A stretch of 64,000 nt of DNA from Gracilariopsis chorda (GCA_003194525.1 NBIV01000186.1:62001-126000), one strand, 5' to 3'; positions 22,801-33,596 are shown, numbered from the stretch's first letter. The notes: generated by a model from the sequence alone, not told the origin. A program made the numbers and translations.

Positions 22801-23493
22801 CCCCCGTACTATAATGATTTCTTCATGTATGAGGGGGGAGTTTGTGGATTGACGGGAGGCGTTGTGCCAATGAACAAGTGCGAACCCCCGCTTGCGCATG
22901 TGCAAAAACCTCTCTTCACGCAATGCCTCCCTTTCATTCACCAAATTCACCAGCAGGAGTAGCAGAAACAAATCGTACAACTCATTGGCTGCTGCTGCCT
23001 GTTGACCGCTTCTGATGCTAAGTGGCTGTCACTACATTAAATGACTGCAGTGCCAACCACTCAACAGCAGCAGCTGGCTTGAGCGACACGTGGCTGGAAT
23101 GTTGCACTGCGCCAGTGCAGAACAACGCACAGAGGACATTGTTCCACACTGGCGCAGGGCAACATGGAGCTCTTAAATGCTGCCCAACATTGCACTGGAT
23201 ATGGGAACAAAGAGCACTGTATAGCTTCTCCGTGTCAAAATAATTCCTGGCGCAGCGGCTTTCATTATTTCGCAGGCCTTTCGGGAGCGTTAGAGGGCGA
23301 AAGCGGCCAGCACATCGATCCTCCAATGTTAAACCTACTCAGCGGAGTGCAGGAACATTTGCAGTCGAAGGCTGCTTCTACTTGTTTATGTTTCGTTAGC
23401 ATTATGATCATATATAGAACATTCTCTATTAGGAACATTTTTTCTGCTACAAAACTGTATAATGCAGTCAATATATGGAAAGCGTGATCTCAA
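22801..23493 (+). repeat. Diverged repeat family, copy 1
   Basis: This copy can be aligned with the DNA that flanks the Ty3/gypsy insertion. 22801-22895 (ATAATG, TTCATGTATGAGG, GATTGACGGGAGG) matches 23494-23589. 22897-23350 (GTGCAAAAACCTCTCTT, CATTGGCTGCTGCTG, CAGGCCTTTCGGGAGCG) matches 33508-33930. The 22768-22800 piece resembles the end of the second copy near 33925-33957. There is no coding content. It could be an LTR or a non-autonomous element; the similarity is partial. Confidence 0.6.
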
Positions 23494-23589
23494 CCCCCCG
23501 AAATATAATGGTATGTTCATATATGAGGAGGGTGTTGTTGATTGATGGGAGGGCTTACGTGAGTAAACCCGCGCGCCCGCCCCCGTACG
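23494..23589 (+). repeat. Diverged repeat family, copy 2, left part (interrupted by Ty3/gypsy insertion)
   Basis: This stretch matches 22801-22895. It ends in GTACG, the first copy of the target duplication, and its continuation is at 33501. The retrotransposon therefore landed inside an existing repeat. Confidence 0.65.
23585..23589 (+). repeat. Target-site duplication (left)
   Basis: GTACG directly precedes the 5' LTR and is repeated directly after the 3' LTR at 33501-33505. A 5-bp duplication is usual for Ty3/gypsy integration. Confidence 0.9.
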
Positions 23590-24415
23590 TGTAGTGCAAC
23601 GGAACAGGGAGGGATTCTTGGTACTTGAACGCTTTCCCGATATTATCGGTTGTGTAGTGTGTATATGAACTACGCCCCACTATGGTGGATATGGACACGT
23701 GGGACACGGTTTTGGGTCAATTGGCGGTTGGCCACAGTAGTGGATGTTGCCACGAAATGTGGAGTATTTTTAGTTAATATTATTTATTATTTTCACACCC
23801 ATCTCTGGGAAGCTAGTACTTAGTGCGACGGGGCACTGCCGTCGCACCAGTACACCTTCCCCAACAAGGGACCCCAACCTGGGGAATTGGCTCTAGTTGT
23901 TGCCGCTTGCGCGCGTACTCTACTCCTCCTTGGAGGGAAACGCCGTAAACTACGGGACATCTAACCCCCTTGCACATCTAAAGGGACCCATCACTGGGAG
24001 TATAATTGTTCCAATTGCATTGGTGTTTCGCCGTGTATAGGGATATTGTTACCGGCATCGCCGTTCGTCCCCGTCGCTCTCGGGACTCACATCGCCCTCT
24101 TTTTCTCCTCTTCGCCCTTCTTTTTACCCCTTTTTAGGGTAGCACCTCCCGCTATCCGCGGCCCTCGTGTGCACATCCGTCCACACACCCCCACTTACGT
24201 GGACACATACCTCTACTGAGGATCACACTCCGCTCACGCGGATACCGATTCTTCGCCTTCACCTCCCTGCGCAAGTCACGACAGGTGTTCCTGGTCTTAC
24301 TCACCGGCTTCGCCGTGACACCCCTTAGAGGGCTCTACCCAACTGGGTTCACCTCCACGGAGGAAAGATCCCGAACGTCTTTCGGTGTTTCTCCCCTTTG
24401 GGGCGTTGCACCACA
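23590..24415 (+). repeat. 5' LTR
   Basis: It begins TGTAGTGCAACGG and ends TTGCACCACA. It pairs with 32677-33500 over its whole length. It contains a 9-bp-stem hairpin at 23823-23847 (GTGCGACGG...CCGTCGCAC) and a hairpin at 23637-23649 (CCGATATTATCGG). The promoter should lie here; I could not define a TATA box with confidence. Confidence 0.93.
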
Positions 24416-24418
24416 AAG

Positions 24419-24434
24419 TGGTCTCCCGACCTAG
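24419..24434 (+). other. Primer-binding site
   Basis: TGGTCTCCCGACCTAG starts three bases after the 5' LTR. The leading TGG pairs with the CCA end of a tRNA, as expected for a minus-strand primer site. I could not assign which tRNA. Confidence 0.6.
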
Positions 24435-24520
24435 AATCGGTTTTTGTTTTCCCTCTTACGAGGTTTGTTTTTATTTACCGGAAGTTCCGTGATCGTTTCC
24501 CGTCGTAACGGTATTTTCAC

Positions 24521-26695
24521 ATGTCGAGAAATCCCTCCGATGCGGGGCCAGTGGTTACGCGTAGTCGCTCCCGCGACAACGCGGAGACTTCCGAAGTTCG
24601 GTTTGTACCCCGTATCCCTATACGGACAAGTTCCAGCCGTGCTGGCGCCGCTTCAGCGCGGAATGATATCCCCGACCGGGAACCCCGGAACCTCCTTTTG
24701 CCCTCATTATCACCCCCGCAGGGGAATGCAGCATCGACTCCGGCTGTTGCCGCAGTGCCCCAGGCACCCCGGCCTGCTCCCGCTCTCGCGGCTTCAAGCC
24801 CCCGTGAAACGGGCGATAACAACCCCCAGGGGACTTCCCTGGAATCCCAGGTCCGCGCTCTGTGGACCGCCCATGACACCCTTGTAGGGGAACTAAAATC
24901 CCTCCAAGAGGTGGTCTCGGCAACCCCCGTAAAGGAGGTTGCCGAAGAACTCCGTATTTTACGGTCTGACGTCAACTCCGTGTTGGAGAGTTTGGGACAA
25001 CCCACCACTTTCATCGAAGAAGTTGAAGCCCGATTTGATCGGATTGGTGCCTGCCTGGAGACGCTGGAGCAGTTCGTTTTCATGGACAAATTATCCCCGG
25101 ATGATCCGGTAAACGAGGCATCGCACAAAGACCAGCTTGCTGGGAAGAAGAAACGCCGTCATCGACGGAAACAGCACCGAAAATATTCGGACTCCGATTC
25201 TTCGATATCGTCGGACTCATCCCGAAACCATTTGGTTAGCTCGAGCTCCTTGGACTCTGACTCGGAGGACGAGAAGCGAGGCTACTCCTCCCGCTCGAAG
25301 CGGTCATCGGCCACTGAAGGTGTGGTCCGAACCCGCCAGAAGGGGAGAAGACACCCCGGTCTCCGGGAATTGAAACCGACAAAACTGGATTACCGGAAGC
25401 TTTTATCATACCAGTACTACCGGCTCGAAGATTCGTCACTTGGACGTACGCCCTGTGGTACGGGAAAGGTGCGAGAATGCATTAAGCGAATGCAGCTCTC
25501 GCTCCGCAACCAGTATTTTACTGGAGAGGACCCAGTCCTAGTACTGGATTTCCTATCCCGCTTTGTAGCGGAGGCCGATATCCTCGGTATGAATGAGGGA
25601 CAAGCCTATTTGGCCTTACCGTATTTCTTACGGGGAGTGGCGGAGGACCAATACAACTCTGTCAGAGGATCTTCTCGCGCCTCCGAGGGGGGAGTTACTT
25701 GCTGGCCGGAGGCTGTGCAGTATCTACTGCGCTCCTACGCCACAAACACCGCTAGTCAGCAGGCTATCCTCGCTTTGCGAGATACACGCCAGCGTGCTGG
25801 AGAGACCGAGACCGATTACTCGGTGCGCCTTAACAAGGCTTTCCACAGATATGGTAACGTATACCCCGCTGGGGAGCGCAGTACCATGTTCATCGATGGT
25901 CTTGACCCGGCAATCCGGAGTTTAGTTACCATTTATCGGGAGGACAAGCGAAGGATCACCTATCTAGAGCTGGTCCAACACGCCCGTGCGGAAGGGGATG
26001 CACTTCGTGCAAGAACTCCGAACCATCGGTCTAAATCCGCCAAGGCGTTGTTGCTGGAAAGCGAAGCTTCCTCACTCCCGCTAACCGCGGATGGGAACCC
26101 TGGACAGGGATTTGATACCGTGCATTTGGTGCAGGAAGAGGGTGTGTCGATACCCACCAGTGATTTACCGTCAACGACGGAGATGACCCGTGATACGGGA
26201 ACGGAAGGCCCCGTTTTGTACGGTGGTGATAGTCGGGTTCAACCCCAACGACTCCCGTTTTCAAATGGTCAATCCCGTTATCAACGGCCTGGATGGACTG
26301 ACACCCGCCCTGCGGTTCGCTTCTCCGATACTCGGAATAATAATCCGCGTGTCGCGGTATTGGCTCTCATTTGCCACCTGTGCTATGCCCATGGCCATAC
26401 CTCCCCTCAGTGTATTTGTTCACTGAAGGATATGGCCAAGGTGGTGGCAAATTATGAGGCTCTCACTCCAGAGGAGAAAAGTTCCGTCCCGACGGCTTCC
26501 TACCTCCGTGCTAAAACGGACTTTTCCCATGCCCTACCACAGACCCCGCGTGCGCGGCAAGCTTCATACACCCCGATTCGGGAGATCACGCAACCATCCG
26601 TTGCAACCCCCGCTTATGCGGATAGAAACCCCCGTCAACGGGATGAAGCACTCGTTGTCGAGGAAACCAACCCACCTCCGAAGGCGGAATACTAA
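24521..26695 (+). CDS. gag: Ty3/gypsy Gag polyprotein, 724 residues
   Basis: ATG at 24521, TAA at 26693-26695. The N-terminal 130 residues are Pro/Ala/Arg-rich and probably disordered. About residues 130-200 are acidic and helical (EVAEELRILRSDVNSVLE). Residues about 205-280 form a basic, Ser/Asp-rich stretch (KKKRRHRRKQHRKYSDSD). About 290-540 is a retrotransposon Gag/capsid-like domain (YFTGEDPVLVLDFLSRF, YFLRGVAEDQY, LRDTRQRAGETETDYSVRL, FIDGLDPAIRSL). A CCHC zinc knuckle lies at Cys618, Cys621, His626, Cys631 (CHLCYAHGHTSPQC). Gag would assemble the particle and bind element RNA. It is longer than most Ty3 Gags because of the disordered and SR-like N-terminal parts. The open frame is intact. 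Confidence 0.92.
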   Translation: MSRNPSDAGPVVTRSRSRDNAETSEVRFVPRIPIRTSSSRAGAASARNDIPDREPRNLLLPSLSPPQGNAASTPAVAAVPQAPRPAPALAASSPRETGDNNPQGTSLESQVRALWTAHDTLVGELKSLQEVVSATPVKEVAEELRILRSDVNSVLESLGQPTTFIEEVEARFDRIGACLETLEQFVFMDKLSPDDPVNEASHKDQLAGKKKRRHRRKQHRKYSDSDSSISSDSSRNHLVSSSSLDSDSEDEKRGYSSRSKRSSATEGVVRTRQKGRRHPGLRELKPTKLDYRKLLSYQYYRLEDSSLGRTPCGTGKVRECIKRMQLSLRNQYFTGEDPVLVLDFLSRFVAEADILGMNEGQAYLALPYFLRGVAEDQYNSVRGSSRASEGGVTCWPEAVQYLLRSYATNTASQQAILALRDTRQRAGETETDYSVRLNKAFHRYGNVYPAGERSTMFIDGLDPAIRSLVTIYREDKRRITYLELVQHARAEGDALRARTPNHRSKSAKALLLESEASSLPLTADGNPGQGFDTVHLVQEEGVSIPTSDLPSTTEMTRDTGTEGPVLYGGDSRVQPQRLPFSNGQSRYQRPGWTDTRPAVRFSDTRNNNPRVAVLALICHLCYAHGHTSPQCICSLKDMAKVVANYEALTPEEKSSVPTASYLRAKTDFSHALPQTPRARQASYTPIREITQPSVATPAYADRNPRQRDEALVVEETNPPPKAEY

Positions 26696-29600
26696 CTGAG
26701 GGAGTCTCCCCTTTGGTAGAGGCGTCCTCAAGAACGAGGCAGTTGGCGCCCGAGGCGTCCTCGCCTCGCTCCCCGGTGAAAGTCCTCTCGAGGAAAGACA
26801 CCGCTGACGCGGACTCTGCGCACCTCGGTGTGTTGCGTCGCCCGTGGACACGGAGTAAAAATCCCCGGATTCCCGGTAGAGTCTTGGTCTTGGCCAAGCG
26901 CAATTATAAGGTCTATGACGACCTTGGCCTTGATCCCCAGTTTATGGTGAGGTTTCTCACCGTCCTGGATACAGGTGCAGGCCCCAACTTTGTTGTGGAA
27001 TCATTGTTACCCCCGCTTGTGCGGTCTCGTATCCACTCTGACGCGGTCCCCGACATTTCGGATGCGAACAACAATCCGTTACAAACGTTGGGCACAGTGG
27101 ACCTCGTCGTGAGACTTGGTACCTCTGTGGTGAAGTTGGACTTCATCGTTTGCCGTTCATTGGAAGCACCAGTCATACTGGGATGTGATTACTGCGACAG
27201 ATTTGTCGACGCAATCAGGCCCCGCCTCAGGCGTGTAGAACTTGACGACGGATCGTCGGTTCCGATTGTTCGCCGCCCGCTAAAGCGGTCCTCTCGGAAA
27301 CAAGTTCCGCTCCCTGCTGCGCAGGAACCACCGCCCGCGTCCCGCGAGTGCACCAAGCTCCATGTCGCTGCCTCGGTTTCTGTACCGGCTGAGTCCCAAG
27401 TCTGGGTGCAGGTAAATTCCCGTCAACACGGTCTTCGGGTTATACAACCCCTCGCCTCGTTGTACGAGATATCCCAGCTGGCGCTGGCTAATGGAATTGT
27501 CTCCATTTCCCCGGATGTCCCTTTCCGGATATTGGTTGCCAACCTTGGCAAACACCCCCAGTATCTGGTCAAACACCAAGTAATTGGGAGTGTAACCCCC
27601 CATCCTATGGGAATGCTGCCAACAAAGATGACAGCCGCCGATGAACTCGGAGTTACCACCTCTTCTGAGGAGTTCGCCCCGCCGTCCGAAGACGTCAAGT
27701 CTAAGGAGGGGGAGGAAACCGCTACTTCAGCGTCGAACATACCGAGTAACTCGGAATTGCGAACCACACCTGTTCCACATGACAATGCTCCATCGGGCAA
27801 CGACCGGATTGATCCTGAAAAAGCACTTGAAGCGCTGGACTTCAGCCACGTGCCAGAGTCGCACCGCGACAAACTCCGTACTATGTTACGGGAATTCACC
27901 ACAATGTGGGATGGCTCGCTTGGCGAGATTAATGCAACGGAACACTGGATCGATTTAATCCCCGGTGCGCGACCGGTTGCACAACCCCCTTACAGGGCAG
28001 GTCCGAAAGCTCGGGAAGAGGAGCAGTCCCAAGTGGACAAGACGCTCCGCGCAGGTGTGATTGAGCCCGCTCAATCACCCTGGGCATCCCCAGTTGTACT
28101 GGCTTTAAAAGCCGACGGAACCTGGAGATTCTGTGTCGACTACCGCTGGCTCAATGCCGTGACCGTTAGGGACACGTACCCTATCCCTCGTATGGAAGAG
28201 TGCATTGACTCCCTTGGAGACGCCACTGTGTTCACGGCCCTTGATGCCAATTGGGGATATTGGGAAGTACCTGTCAGACAGGAGGATCGCGACAAAACCG
28301 CATTCACCTGCCACGCAGGAACGTACCGCTTCAAGCGGGTGCCATTTGGGTTAACCAACGCCCCCGCCACCTTTCAGCGTGCAGTAGATATTCTACTCAA
28401 TCGCTTTGAGTGGCGGAGTTGTCTGGTCTACCTTGATGATATTATCATCTTCTCCAACTCGTTGGACGACCATCTCACTCACATCCGAGACGTGCTGACC
28501 GTACTCCGCGATGCGGGAATTACCCTCAAGTTGAGAAAATGCGAGTTTTTCACAGATACTGTGAAGTATCTGGGCCACATTATCCGTCTTGGAAGGTTAG
28601 CCATCGAGAAAGCTCGAGTCAAATCCCTCGTGGAGGCGAAAGAACCCCGTACTCAAACGGAACTGCGCTCCTTTTTGGGGCTGGTCAACGTCTATCGACG
28701 GTTTATCCCGAACTTTTCGGATACTGCGGCGCCCCTGAACGCGCTGTTGCGAAAGGGGAACCCCCCAAAACTGGGAACATTTACGCCCGAGCAATCGGAA
28801 GCTTTTAACTCCTTGAAGGAGGCTGTCACATCAGCACCAATCCTACATCTCCCAAAACTTGGGTTGCCATACTGTGTAGATACGGACTCGAGCGACTACC
28901 AAGTCGGGTGTGCTCTTTTTCAAACCACCCCCGAGGGGGAACGACATCCAAGTGGTTATTGGTCGCGCTCGCTCAATGTTCATGAGCGGAACTACTCCGT
29001 ATCAGAGAAAGAGTGCCTCGCCGTCGTATGGGCGATGACCACTCTGCGCCCCTACCTTATGGGAATTCACTTCACCGTGTACACGGATCATTCCTCATTG
29101 AGGTGGTTGATGAATATCTCCGACCCGTCGGGACGCCTCATGCGCTGGAGACTCCGCCTCGCGGAATATGACTTTCAAGCCATTTATAAAAAGGGTGCGC
29201 AGAACACCCAGGCCGACGCTTTGTCGCGGTTACCCACAAGTGGGGAAGCACTCCCAACGGAGGATGATGAAGTCTCATGTTTCATGGCTATAGACCCGGA
29301 TGATCCGGAATATGCCTTCGAGGCTAGGCCAGAAACCTGGGACGAGGATGCTGATTTTGACGAACTACTCGCATCGCGAGATGAATCTGAGAACCCGTTA
29401 CCGGGAAACTTTGTACCGGTATCACCGGAAGAAATGATCCGAGAACAATTCGGCGACCCATTCTGTACGAGAATTCGTGCCCATATCAACGGTGGTGAAG
29501 ATTTCCCTTTCGGGGTAAACGACAAAGGCTACCTCGTACGAAAGGTCGAAGCCCGCCCACAGATTGTGGTACCACATTCCCTGCAATCGCGGGTGTTACA

Positions 29601-32421
29601 TCTATGACACTACGCCCCCATTGGAGGTCACCCAGGTGGGAGGAAACTCTACCTAACCCTGCGAAGGGATTTCTATTGGCCCGCAATGGCGGTGGATTGC
29701 TACGCAACTGTGCGGATTTGTAGCGAATGCGCGAAGAATCGCGTCAAACTCCGCAAAAATGCGAAGAAGATGAAACTATTCCCCGCAAGGGCGCCACTCG
29801 AGTTTATCGAAATTGATCTGCTTGGACCACTACTCACCACAAAACGTGGAAACAAGTTTCTACTTGTCATCACCGACCGCTTTTCTAAGCTGGGTCGGAC
29901 TGTCCCTCTTCGGAGGATAACCGCTCTCACGGTGGCCCAGGCTCTGGTGACGCACTGGATTTTTGTGTACGGTCCCCCTGTGGAGGTGCTCTCCGACAAC
30001 CAGAAGCAGTTCGTGAGCAAGTTCTTCCAGGATGTTTGTCGCATCCTGGATGTCAAGAACTTGTTCACGACTACCTACCACCCCCAGTGTAATGGGCAAG
30101 TTGAACGGTTTAACTGGACGTTACTCGCGGCGTTACGTTCCTACGTCGCTGACCACCCAACGAATTGGGATCTCTACGCTGATGCGGTAACCTACGCGTA
30201 CAATACGCAGGTACACCGGACTACCGGAGTTTCGCCATTCGAGTTGGTTCTATCTAGAACACCCCCGCCTGTGGCGCTGGAACCCCAAGCTACCTTGGAC
30301 AATTTCCCATCTGTGGGTATCTACCGGCAGCAATGGAAGCAATGGCTTTCCAAGCTGGTCCCCGCTGCGCGGAAGTCTATGGCACGGGCCCAAGCCGCTT
30401 ACAAGCGGGATTTTGATGCTCGCTTGCGAGGAAAACCGTCCCCGATTCGGGCAAATAACTACATCTTCATCAGGAAGGAGTACTACAACCCGGAACGGGA
30501 GAAGCGTCACAAACTCTCACCTGTGGCGGATGGACCCTTCAAGGTCATCTCTGTTAACACCGACACTGTCGTGGTAGAGATGGGCGACACGCACGAACGG
30601 ATTTCCCGTGATCGTGTTGTCCTTGCCCCTCCTCCCTTGTCAGAGGTAGTCCTGGATCCAGGCAACCGCGTTTCTACGGACTCTGCAACACCGGAATCAT
30701 CCGGGAGTACTAGGCCTACGGTACTACCACACCCCAGCCGGGGACTCTCAGACCTACCGACTTTGTCGGACTCACCGGCTCAGCCGGGTAATTCGGGCCT
30801 CTCAGCGCCCTCCCCTACCACGTCTGCCCCACTGGCGCGCATTTATACCCGCCAGGCGGGGAATGTTATCCCTTATCCCGCCGCTCCGTCTAAGGAGGGG
30901 GAGGGGAACACTCGTTTTCGAGGAACGATATTGCCGTCGCAACGGGAAACACACCGTAACATACGGAACACTGACCGTGGAGCACGGAGTATGTCACGCG
31001 ACACTAATCCCCCGTTCCCGGGCATTGCTGTGCAACAGGAACCAGACGGGCAGGCCCCGCAAAAGCGGCCAATACACCGTTTGTCACGGGAAAACGAGAA
31101 CCCTCCCTCCAATACCGCAGCAGCGGAAATGCAATCGCCCGATCCATCCCCGGAGGCATCGCCACAAACGCGGAAAATATACCGTGCTACACGGGAAGTT
31201 GAAGCGCAACTACCGCACACCCCTGTCAGGGAAGGATCCCCGATAAAGGAGTATGGTGACGATTGCCCCCAATCCCCTGAGCAGAGCGATGCATCGAAGC
31301 CGCCATTGGCAGAAGCCCCCGCGGAAGTGGTTCAATTAGGTCCAGCAGACCCGCGCCCCGCGGAGAAGAGGCGTCCAGATACGCCAGCCTCACAGGGAAA
31401 TACCCACACCCCTCTTGGGGAAAAAGGCAGCCAAGCCGCAGTCGAAGCTTCAGGCGCTGGCGCGCAAGCGCCGGAAACGCCTCCCGTCGTTGACGGAATC
31501 GAAGCCCCCGCTCCGGGGAATAATTTGCGCCAACCCCTGCAACGCTGCGGCGAAGAACCGAGGAACTCGGGAAAAACGCGCGCCATCGCATGCTCGAAAC
31601 CGGTCATACCGGACGCTGCTCCTCCGCGTGGAGACAGTGAACCGCACTTAGCGGCCAAGCCCCTGAAAAGGGTGTCATCGGCACCTGCCCAGCACCCTCC
31701 AAAGGAGAATTTTGACCAAAATACCGGTGTACCGGAGTTAGCCCCAGGCAACCCGTCAGTAGCCGGGGACACCACGGCATCGCCGGAACGTATGGTGCAG
31801 AGCGCTCGTGCGCCTGGCAGGGAGGCGGTTTGCCACCTAATCACCGTGTCGCACGGGACCCCCCAGGGGATTGTGGAAATGCCGATTCCGCAGGAGCGGT
31901 CATCTTCCCGCAAACTCGCGGTTCGTGAGCTCAACTGCGAAGGCCGAGCCCAAGTCCCCCGCCGACTGGCGGTTCGCCCGCAATACCGCGAAAGCGGAAA
32001 TGAACCTGCCCCAATGGGGAATGACTTGCCGGTGAAAACCGTGGCACCACACACCCTCTTGAGGGATATCTTCCCGCATGAGCAGCGGCCGCTATCACAG
32101 CGCACGGCAACGCCGGAGTTATCGCCGAACACCCTGCTAAGGAACATTATACCGCACAGCGGGCAGCCCCCGCAAGGAAGTACAACCACCACCCGGCACG
32201 GCCGGCAGGTCTACGAACGAGAGTTCGTAGTAGACCGACTTGTCGGACACACCTGGGACCAGGATGGTATTCTACAATACCGCGTCCGCTGGTACGGGTA
32301 CGACCCCAGTGGGGATACGTGGGAGCCAATTGAACACCTCCCACGGTCGCAGGTCCTGCGATACCACCGTCAAACGGGAACTGCACCCCCAGCCACGCTG
32401 GTTAATGCACAAGTTGGGTAA
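26647..32421 (+). CDS. pol: Ty3/gypsy Pol polyprotein (PR, RT, RNase H, integrase, chromodomain) with one internal TGA
   Basis: The frame opens at 26647 (after TGA at 26644), overlapping the end of gag by 49 nt in the -1 frame, and runs to TAA at 32419-32421 with one TGA at 29605-29607. There is no ATG near the start (26713 is TTG), so expression by -1 frameshifting is likely, though no canonical slippery heptamer is obvious. Protease: LDTGAG at 26965. RT: ALDANWGYWEVPV and YLDD at 28429-28440. RNase H: VDTDSSDYQVG and YTDHSSLRWL. Integrase: zinc-binding segment HYAPIGGHPGG right after the TGA, core EIDLLGPL, SDNQKQF, NGQVERF. A Pro/Ser/Thr-rich linker of roughly 500 residues follows. The chromodomain is at about 32212-32375 (YRVRWYGY, DTWEPIEHL). 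The TGA lies in the HHCC region and would separate RT from integrase. Confidence 0.92.
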
Positions 32422-32665
32422 CGTTGCCGCGCGAACGGGGGGCGATAGGAAAGGATAACAAGGCAAGGTCCGTCGAAGACGGGGAACTCAAACGAGAATC
32501 ACCGTTCAAAACGGGAAAGTTTATTCAAGGGAGCAGCTAGCTCCCCACAACACTATATTACAGTAGCCGGCTATGCCAGGAAAGAAGAACCGGAGACGGC
32601 GTATGCGCTTTTATCACCCATTTTCGTCTGGGAACCCTCCGCGTCCGCGGTCGTTTTCACGTCTT
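32422..32665 (+). other. Internal 3' untranslated region of the chromovirus
   Basis: It lies between the pol stop and the polypurine tract. A short basic frame begins at ATG 32573 and runs into the LTR; nothing supports it as a gene. Confidence 0.5.
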
Positions 32666-32676
32666 AGGGGGGGATA
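32666..32676 (+). other. Polypurine tract
   Basis: AGGGGGGGA followed by TA lies immediately before the TGTAG start of the 3' LTR. It is the expected primer site for plus-strand synthesis. Confidence 0.8.
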
Positions 32677-33500
32677 TGTAGTGCAACGGAACAGGGAGGG
32701 ATTCTTGGTACTTGAACGCTTTCCCGATATTATCGGTTGTGTAGTGTGTATATGAACTACGCCCCACTATGGGGGATATGGACACGTGGGACACGGTTTT
32801 GGGTCAATTGGCGGTTGGCCACAGTAGTGGATGTTGCCACGAAATGTGGAGTATTTTAGTTAATATTATTTATTATTTTCACACCCATTTCTGGGAAGCT
32901 AGTACTTAGTGCGACGGGGCACTGCCGTCGCACCAGTAAACCTTCCCCAAAAAGGGACTCCAACCTGGGGAATTGGCTCTAGTTGTTGCCGCTTGCGCGC
33001 GTACTCTACTCCTCCTTTGAGGGAAACGCCGTAAACCACGGGACATCTAACCCCCTTGCACATCTAAAAGGACCCATCACTGGGAGTATAATTGTTCCAA
33101 TTGCATTGGTGTTTCGCCCTGTATAGGGATATTGTTACCGGCATCGCCGTTCGTCCCCGTCGCTCTCGGGACTCACATCGCTCTCTTTTTCTCCTCTTCG
33201 CCCTTCTTTTTACCCCTTTTTAGGGTAGCACCTCCCGCTATCCGCGGCCCTCGTGTGCACATCCGTCCACACACCCCCACTTACGTGGACACATACCTCT
33301 ACTGAGGATCACACTCCGCTCACGCGGATACCGATTCTGCGCCTTCACCTCCCTGCGCAAGTCACGACAGGTGTTCCTGGTCTTACAAACCGGCTTCGCC
33401 GTGACACCTCTGGGAGGGCTCTACCCAACTGGGTTCACCTCGTGAGAGGAAGATCCCGAACGTCTTTGGGTGTTTTTCCGCTTTGGGGCATTGCACTACA
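32677..33500 (+). repeat. 3' LTR
   Basis: It starts TGTAGTGCAACGG and ends TTGCACTACA, 824 bp. Several differences from the 5' LTR keep a hairpin while changing its sequence (for example CCTCC-AC-GGAGG at 24352-24363 against CCTC-GTGA-GAGG here, near 33437-33452). Confidence 0.93.
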
Positions 33501-33505
33501 GTACG
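33501..33505 (+). repeat. Target-site duplication (right)
   Basis: GTACG directly follows the 3' LTR and matches 23585-23589. Confidence 0.9.
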
Positions 33506-33558
33506 CGCGTGCAAAAACCTCTCTTGGCGCAACGCCTCCCTTTTTCCAAAACCTTCTC

Positions 33559-33596
33559 CAGCAGCAGCAGCAGCGGCAACAACAACAGCAGCAAAG
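33559..33596 (+). repeat. CAG/CAA simple repeat (unit A)
   Basis: A run of CAG triplets merges into CAA/CAG triplets. The same tract is at 49655-49692 in unit B. Confidence 0.85.

Larger units (their letters stand above)
23590..33500 (+). mobile_element. Full-length Ty3/gypsy chromovirus retrotransposon
   Basis: The complete element is 9911 bp: two LTRs (826 and 824 bp) with perfect TGTAGTGCAA...TTGCACTACA ends on the 3' copy, a GTACG target duplication, a primer-binding site, gag, pol with C-terminal chromodomain and a polypurine tract. Domain order PR-RT-RH-IN-chromodomain identifies a chromovirus. The two LTRs differ at roughly 25-30 positions (about 3-4 percent by eye), so the insertion is not recent, yet gag is open and pol has one stop (TGA at 29605). 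Short GC-rich hairpins occur every few tens of bases throughout. The 3' part from 27794 onward also lies inside the 16-kb duplication. Confidence 0.95.

Noticed and set aside
31332-32192. 286-residue minus-strand open frame (also 47546-48289)
   Set aside because: Antisense to the GC-rich, stop-poor IN-chromodomain linker of pol; no domain, and pol on the plus strand is clear.
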